From: DATAXV01 sp036272915
GTDB taxonomy: Bacteria; Chloroflexota; Dormibacteria; Dormibacterales; Dormibacteraceae
Assembly: GCA_036272915.1 (NCBI GenBank)
Contig: DATAXV010000095.1
Coordinates: 1 to 9,403, forward strand
DNA length: 9,403 bases
Reading direction: 5' to 3'
Shown: positions 5,331 to 9,403 of the stretch, piece after piece
Layout: the number at the start of each line of letters is the position of its first letter
Numbering within the stretch: position 1 is the first letter of the stretch
Made by a program: the position numbers and the translations under genes
Notes under the pieces: generated by a model
Told to the model about the DNA's origin: nothing
The model's database searches: none
Seen by the model: the letters and a program-made list of their open reading frames with translations, nothing else

Positions 5331-7022
5331 TCAGGCGGAGGCCGCCTCCGGCAGCAGCTCCGACTCGTCGATGATCTCGTAGCGGTAGCCCTGCTCGGCC
5401 AGGAAGAGCTGGCGGTGCAGCGCGAACTCCTGGTCGCGCGTCTCCCTGGTCACCAGCGTGTAGAAGCGAGCGCCGCCGCCATCCGCCTTCGGCCGCAGCA
5501 CCCGGCCCAGACGCTGCGCCTCCTCCTGCCGGGAGCCGAAGGTCCCGGAGATCTGGATGGCCACGTTGGCGTCGGGCAGGTCGACCGAGAAGTTGGCGAC
5601 CTTGGAGACGATCAGGAGCTGCTCCTCACCGGTCCGGAAGGCGGCGTAGAGCCGCTCGCGCTCGTCGGTCGGCGTCCGGCCGGTGATCAGGGGGGCGCCC
5701 ATCCGCTCCCCCACCTCGTGGAGCTGGTCGAGGTACTGGCCGATGACCAACACCCGGTCGGACCGGTGGCGGCGGCACAGCTCCTCGATCAGGTCGAGCT
5801 TCCGCGGGTTGGTGGCGGCGATGCGGTAGCGGTCGCGCGTCTCGGCGGTGGCGTAGATCATGCGCAGGTCCTCGGGCAGCGCCGTGCGCACCTCGGTGCA
5901 GAGCGCCTGGGCGATCCAGCCTCGCTCCTCCAGCTCGAGCCAGGGGGCGTCGTACCGCTTGGGACCGATCAGGCTGAACACGTCCTCCTCGCGACCGTCC
6001 TCGCGGACCAGCGTCGCGGTCAGGCCGAGCCGGCGCTTGGACTGGATCTCCGCGGTCATGCGGAAGACCGGGGCGGGCAGGAGGTGGACCTCGTCGTACA
6101 CGATCAGGCCCCACTCCTCGCGGCCGAGCAGGTCCAGGTGCGGGTAGGCGCTGGCCTCGTCCCGGCTGCGCCCGGGGGCGTGGTAGGTCATCACCTGATA
6201 GGTGGCGATCGTGACCGGCCCGATCTCCTTCTGCTCGCCGGAGTACTCGGTGACCTGGTCGGGGGTGAGATCGGTGAAACGCAGCAGCTCCTCCCGCCAC
6301 TGGCGGGCGGCGACGATGCTGGTGACCAGGATCAGGGTCCGGGTCTGGGCCCTGGCCATGGCCCCGATCCCGATCACGGTCTTGCCCGCGCCGCAGGGCA
6401 GGACGAGGACGCCGCTGCCGCCGCCGATCCCGCCGTCCACCCAGAAGGCGTCCGTGGCCTCGACCTGGTAGTCGCGCATCTTCGCCTTGAGCTCGAGTCT
6501 GAGGTCCGCGCCCCGGGCGTAGCCGGCGAGGTCATCGGCGGGCCAGCCGAGCTTGATCAGCGCCTGCTTGAGCCTGCCCCTGGCGTTGGCGTGGACGTCG
6601 AAGGTGAGGGGATCGACGCGCTCGCCGAGGAGGGCAGCGACGGTCTTCGCCCTGGTCACCTCGGTGAGCAGGGCCTCGTCGTCGGCGATCAGCCGCAGGC
6701 CGGTCTCCGATCGCTCGATCCGGAGGCGGCCGTAGCGCCGGGCCTGATCGCGGATCTCGGTGAGGACCGCTCCCGGCACGGGGAAGCGCGAATAGCGCTC
6801 CAGCGTGTCGACCATCTCCTCCGCCTCGACTCCGGCGGCCCTGGCGTTCCAGAGCGCGAGGGGGGTGATGCGATAGGTGTGGATGTGCTCCGGGCTGCGC
6901 TCCAGCTCGGCGAACCGGGCCAGGTCGGCGCGGCAGGCGGCCGCGTCGGGGTGACCGGTCTCGAGCAGCACCGTGCGGTCGGACTGGACGATCAGGGGAC
7001 CGGTCGAGGACACCTGAGGCAT
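5331..7022 (-). CDS. XPB/Rad25-type superfamily 2 DNA helicase
   Basis: A 563-residue ATP-dependent 3'-5' DNA helicase/translocase of the bacterial XPB group, about the usual length. An N-terminal domain (1-180; GPLIVQSDRTVLLE, then HTYRITPLALWNARAAG) is typical of bacterial XPB. The first RecA domain has Walker A PCGAGKT (209-215), DEVH (310-313), GLTATLVRED with the XPB-specific RED triad at 340-342, and EEDVFSLIGPKRYD after it. The second RecA domain has VLVIGQYLDQL, SKVANFSVDLPDANVAIQ and motif VI QRLGRVLR (503-510). The start is ATG at 7022, where similarity begins; the nearest Shine-Dalgarno-like GGGGGAG is about 19 bases away, so initiation looks weak. Family members act in DNA unwinding for repair; a bacterial role in excision repair is plausible but unsettled. 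No nuclease partner (such as Bax1) is next to it here. Confidence 0.93.
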   Translation of the reverse strand: MPQVSSTGPLIVQSDRTVLLETGHPDAAACRADLARFAELERSPEHIHTYRITPLALWNARAAGVEAEEMVDTLERYSRFPVPGAVLTEIRDQARRYGRLRIERSETGLRLIADDEALLTEVTRAKTVAALLGERVDPLTFDVHANARGRLKQALIKLGWPADDLAGYARGADLRLELKAKMRDYQVEATDAFWVDGGIGGGSGVLVLPCGAGKTVIGIGAMARAQTRTLILVTSIVAARQWREELLRFTDLTPDQVTEYSGEQKEIGPVTIATYQVMTYHAPGRSRDEASAYPHLDLLGREEWGLIVYDEVHLLPAPVFRMTAEIQSKRRLGLTATLVREDGREEDVFSLIGPKRYDAPWLELEERGWIAQALCTEVRTALPEDLRMIYATAETRDRYRIAATNPRKLDLIEELCRRHRSDRVLVIGQYLDQLHEVGERMGAPLITGRTPTDERERLYAAFRTGEEQLLIVSKVANFSVDLPDANVAIQISGTFGSRQEEAQRLGRVLRPKADGGGARFYTLVTRETRDQEFALHRQLFLAEQGYRYEIIDESELLPEAASA

Positions 7023-7041
7023 TTTACGGGCGGGTGTGGAG

Positions 7042-7071
7042 CTCCCCCGGCCCGGGTGAGGATCGGGGGAG
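7042..7071 (-). terminator. Hairpin in the helicase leader, just after the solute-binding-protein remnant
   Basis: CTCCCCCG (7042-7049) and CGGGGGAG (7064-7071) are perfect 8-bp complements with a 14-nt loop that itself contains CCCGGG. On the minus strand it lies 11 bp past the remnant's TGA and about 20 nt before the helicase ATG. It could be a relict terminator of the transporter gene or a leader structure of the helicase. There is no T-run. Confidence 0.4.
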
Positions 7072-7082
7072 TCGCCGGGCCG

Positions 7083-7590
7083 TCAGGACAGCGGGCAGTA
7101 GCGCTGCAGCTGCGGGGCTGACGTCGGACTCGACAGCCTGGAGGGCCGCCGTCGGCTCCTTGCTCCATCTGCGTCTCGGCGGTGAGCCGGTCGTTCCAGT
7201 GGAGCGCGCCGACGGGGAGCGGCGGCCGGCTCTGGGTGATCGGGAGAGCAGCTTGTTGACGAAGATCATGTGCTCGGTCGAGTACGGGCTCTTGTCGCTG
7301 AGCAGCGAGTGCCCGGTCGGCAGCTGGGTGGTGCCGCTCGTCTAGTAGCGTGGCCGGGCTCCCCGGCGATGTAGCGCATGAACTCCCAGGCACCGTCCGC
7401 GTTCTGGCGCCCCTCGGCATCACCACGCTGAACGCGCCCGACCGGCTGCTGGGCTTGTCGCCCGACTTGGGGAGGGGGATGTGGATCACGCCGTACCGCA
7501 GCCTCGGGACGTACCGCTGGATCGCGCAGAGCAGGACGGTCTGTTCGGGAAAGGTGCCGGCGTCCGCCGTCCGGCCGTACGGCCCCACGA
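7083..7590 (-). pseudogene. Decayed C-terminal remnant of an ABC-transporter extracellular solute-binding protein
   Basis: Peptides in different minus-strand frames line up in the order expected for a sugar-type (family 1) solute-binding protein. Frame A, to about 7406: AIQRYVPRLRYGVIHIPLPK, then SGAFSVVMPRGA. Frame B, 7403-7347: NADGAWEFMRYIAGEPGHA. Frame C, about 7341-7246, after a TAG at 7344-7342: TTQLPTGHSLLSDKSPYSTE, then HMIFVNKLL. Frame D, 7240-7145: ALHWNDRLTAETQMEQGADG. Frame E, 7143-7117: LQAVESDVS. Frame F: PQLQRYCPLS, ending in TGA at 7085-7083. That is at least five frame changes in about 300 bp, with the N-terminal half (lipoprotein signal, first lobe) missing. Such proteins bind a sugar outside the membrane and deliver it to an ABC permease; this copy cannot. 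Sequencing error is the alternative, but the neighbouring frames are clean over kilobases. The upstream limit is approximate. Confidence 0.75.
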
Positions 7591-7666
7591 GACGACCTCT
7601 CGCCGCCTCCCGTCCCCCGCGACCGCACCGCACTGCCGCCCCCCGGAGGCAGCGCAGACTGGAGCG

Positions 7667-9403
7667 ATGGGATTGGTGTCGGAGAGAAGGGAGGAGGAGG
7701 CCACCGGCTTTCAGGAGTCCGCGGCGTACGACGAATCGATCGATCTGCGCACCGACTTCGTCATGGCCTACGGCGTCGACGAGACGCTGCCGGCTCGCAT
7801 CCGACGCTGGCGGGAGCGTGGCTACCGCGTGCACCTGATGACCGGCGTCTCCTGGGGCCAGTACCAGGACTACCTCTACGGGCGCTTCGACGGCCGGGAG
7901 CACTGGGACGAGGCCCAGACCACGGCCAACGGCCGGCCCATCCTCCACGGCAAGGACGTCCCCTACATGGTCCCCACGCTCTCCTTCCAGCGTTACCTGA
8001 TCGAGAAGCTGCGAGGGGTGGTGGCGCTGGGGGTCGAGGCGATCCACCTCGAGGAGCCCGAGTTCTGGTCCCGGGCCGGCTACTCCGACGCCTTCAAGCG
8101 GGAGTGGCTCGCCTACCATGGCGAGGAGTGGCAGGAGCCCCACGCCAGCGTCGAGGGCCACTACCGGAGCGGCAAGCTCAAGCGGTACCTGCTCACCCGC
8201 TGCATGGACGGGCTGTTCGGCGCGCTCCGCGACGAGGCCGTGCGCCAGGGCCGGTGGGTGCGCCTGTACGTGCCCACCCACACCCTGCTCAACTACACCC
8301 AGTGGCAGATCGTCAGCCCGGAGTCCGCCCTCCGCCAGATCCCGACGTGCGACGGCTGCATCGCCCAGGTCTGGACCGGGACCGCCCGCACCCCCAACGT
8401 ATACGCCGGGGTCGCGGCGACGCGGACCTTCGAAACCGCCTTCCTCGAGTACGGCATCGCCCAGGACCTCACCCGCGGCACCGACCGCCGGCTCTGGTTC
8501 CTGCACGACCCGATCGAGGATCACCCGCAGCGGACCTGGGAGGACTACCGGGCCAACTATCAGAGGACGGTGGTCGCCTCGCTGCTGCATCCGGGCATCT
8601 CCCGCTACGAGGTCGCGCCCTGGCCCTACCGGATCTACAACCGGCCCTACCGCACCGAGGCGGGCGGCGACGAGCGTTCGCCGATCTCGACGCGCTACGC
8701 CACCGAGCTCCAGATCAGCATGCAGACGCTGCGCGACATGGACCAGGACCGGATCCGCTGGGAGCACGGCGGACCCGGGATCGGCCTTCTTCTCTCCGAC
8801 AGCGCCATGTTCCAGCGGTGGCTGCCCGAGGGCGGTGCGCAGGGCCACTACGACGGCCTCCAGTCGGCGCTCGACCCGGAGCAGGTGACCCAGCTGCGCT
8901 TCTCTCCCTTCTACGGGCTGGCCATGCCCATGCTCAAGCAGGGTCAGCCGATCACGCCCGTCCAGCTGGAGAACCTGGCCGACACGCCCGGTGCCCTCGA
9001 CGGATATCAGATCCTGCTCCTCAGCTACGAGTTCATGAAGCCGCTCTCGGCGACCGTGCACCATGCCCTCGCCGGCTGGGTTCGCGGCGGCGGCGGTCTC
9101 CTCTACGTGGGCGACGGATCGGATTCCTACCACGCCGTCCGCGAGTGGTGGAACCAGGGGGCGAGACGTTACCCGACCGCCGCCCACCACCTCTTCGAGG
9201 TGCTCGGCGCCGACCTCGACGGCGAGGGCGTGCAGAGGGTCAGCGAAGGCGCCATCCGCGTGCTCCCGGTGCCCCCCGCCTCGCTCACCGACTCGGCCGC
9301 CGCCGCGGAGACGCTGGTGGCGGCGGCGAGGGGACTGATCGAGACGCGGGGTTACGCCTGGCGCCCCTCCAACCGCCTCGCCCTTCGCCGCGGCCCCTCC
9401 CTG
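7667..9403 (+). CDS. Glycoside-hydrolase-like protein: TIM-barrel plus glutamine-amidotransferase-like domain, partial (runs off right edge)
   Basis: The frame is open for 579 residues with no stop before the edge. The N-terminal ~390 residues look like a (beta/alpha)8 sugar-hydrolase barrel: IDLRTDFVMAYGVDETLPAR, GYRVHLMTGVSWGQYQDYL, then GVEAIHLEEPEFW (E129, E130, E132). The last of these is a strand end with an acidic cluster where retaining glycosidases often carry the acid/base. From about residue 440 an alpha/beta segment, YQILLLSYEFMKPL to GWVRGGGGLLYVGDGSDSY, resembles the amidotransferase-like trimerisation domain of GH42-type enzymes. I cannot assign a GH family. No signal peptide is seen, so it is probably cytosolic. 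ATG at 7667 has GGAG only two bases away; TTG at 7673 (eight bases after the same GGAG) or GTG at 7676 are alternatives. It diverges from the solute-binding-protein remnant, suggesting a carbohydrate locus. Confidence 0.7.
   Translation, partial: MGLVSERREEEATGFQESAAYDESIDLRTDFVMAYGVDETLPARIRRWRERGYRVHLMTGVSWGQYQDYLYGRFDGREHWDEAQTTANGRPILHGKDVPYMVPTLSFQRYLIEKLRGVVALGVEAIHLEEPEFWSRAGYSDAFKREWLAYHGEEWQEPHASVEGHYRSGKLKRYLLTRCMDGLFGALRDEAVRQGRWVRLYVPTHTLLNYTQWQIVSPESALRQIPTCDGCIAQVWTGTARTPNVYAGVAATRTFETAFLEYGIAQDLTRGTDRRLWFLHDPIEDHPQRTWEDYRANYQRTVVASLLHPGISRYEVAPWPYRIYNRPYRTEAGGDERSPISTRYATELQISMQTLRDMDQDRIRWEHGGPGIGLLLSDSAMFQRWLPEGGAQGHYDGLQSALDPEQVTQLRFSPFYGLAMPMLKQGQPITPVQLENLADTPGALDGYQILLLSYEFMKPLSATVHHALAGWVRGGGGLLYVGDGSDSYHAVREWWNQGARRYPTAAHHLFEVLGADLDGEGVQRVSEGAIRVLPVPPASLTDSAAAAETLVAAARGLIETRGYAWRPSNRLALRRGPSL

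Noticed and set aside
5415..7121. 568-codon plus-strand open frame opposite the helicase
   Set aside because: The opposite strand encodes an unmistakable XPB helicase; this frame has shadow-type composition.
6992..9190. 732-codon minus-strand open frame opposite the glycosidase-like gene
   Set aside because: Low-complexity Gly/Val/Arg-rich shadow of the plus-strand gene. Its downstream end holds only two pieces (frames A and D) of the decayed solute-binding protein, which is annotated separately.

Overview
The window is a high-GC bacterial chromosome segment with very GC-rich third codon positions and recognisable Shine-Dalgarno sites. The gene content (bacterial XPB helicase, DHA2 exporter with an SPW-type membrane module, a decayed sugar ABC-type solute-binding protein and a glycoside-hydrolase-like protein) fits a high-GC Actinomycetota or Chloroflexota/Thermomicrobia-type organism. 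That placement is inference; no rRNA or other phylogenetic marker is present.

Layout. (1) 1-440, minus strand: the 5' part of a histidine-kinase-like gene that leaves the window at the left edge, lying just downstream of (2) a complete MazG/PRA-PH-like nucleotide pyrophosphohydrolase gene (438-854). (3) 855-1278: a 424-bp divergent intergenic region rich in inverted repeats, including a perfect 14-bp stem. (4) 1279-5264, plus strand: a tight four-gene cluster of MarR regulator, DHA2-type MFS exporter with an extra C-terminal two-helix module, a small two-helix protein related to that module, and a GT4-type glycosyltransferase. The first three overlap by 4 nt (GTGA and ATGA junctions), so they are very probably one translationally coupled operon. 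(5) 5331-7022, minus strand, convergent with the cluster: an XPB-type superfamily 2 helicase. (6) 7083 to about 7590, minus strand: the multiply frameshifted C-terminal remnant of an extracellular solute-binding protein. (7) 7667 to the right edge, plus strand: the first 579 residues of a TIM-barrel glycoside-hydrolase-like protein with a glutamine-amidotransferase-like domain.

How the genes may work together. The MarR-exporter-SPW-glycosyltransferase cluster looks like an inducible efflux or envelope-response unit. The regulator probably controls its own operon through sites just upstream of its start codon. The most distinctive feature is the SPW-like two-helix module, present once fused to the exporter and once as the next gene, which suggests tandem duplication or a two-part membrane assembly. 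The right-hand part looks like the edge of a carbohydrate-utilisation locus whose transporter binding protein has decayed while the adjacent putative glycosidase stays open. No tRNA, rRNA, CRISPR array, insertion sequence or phage gene was recognised.
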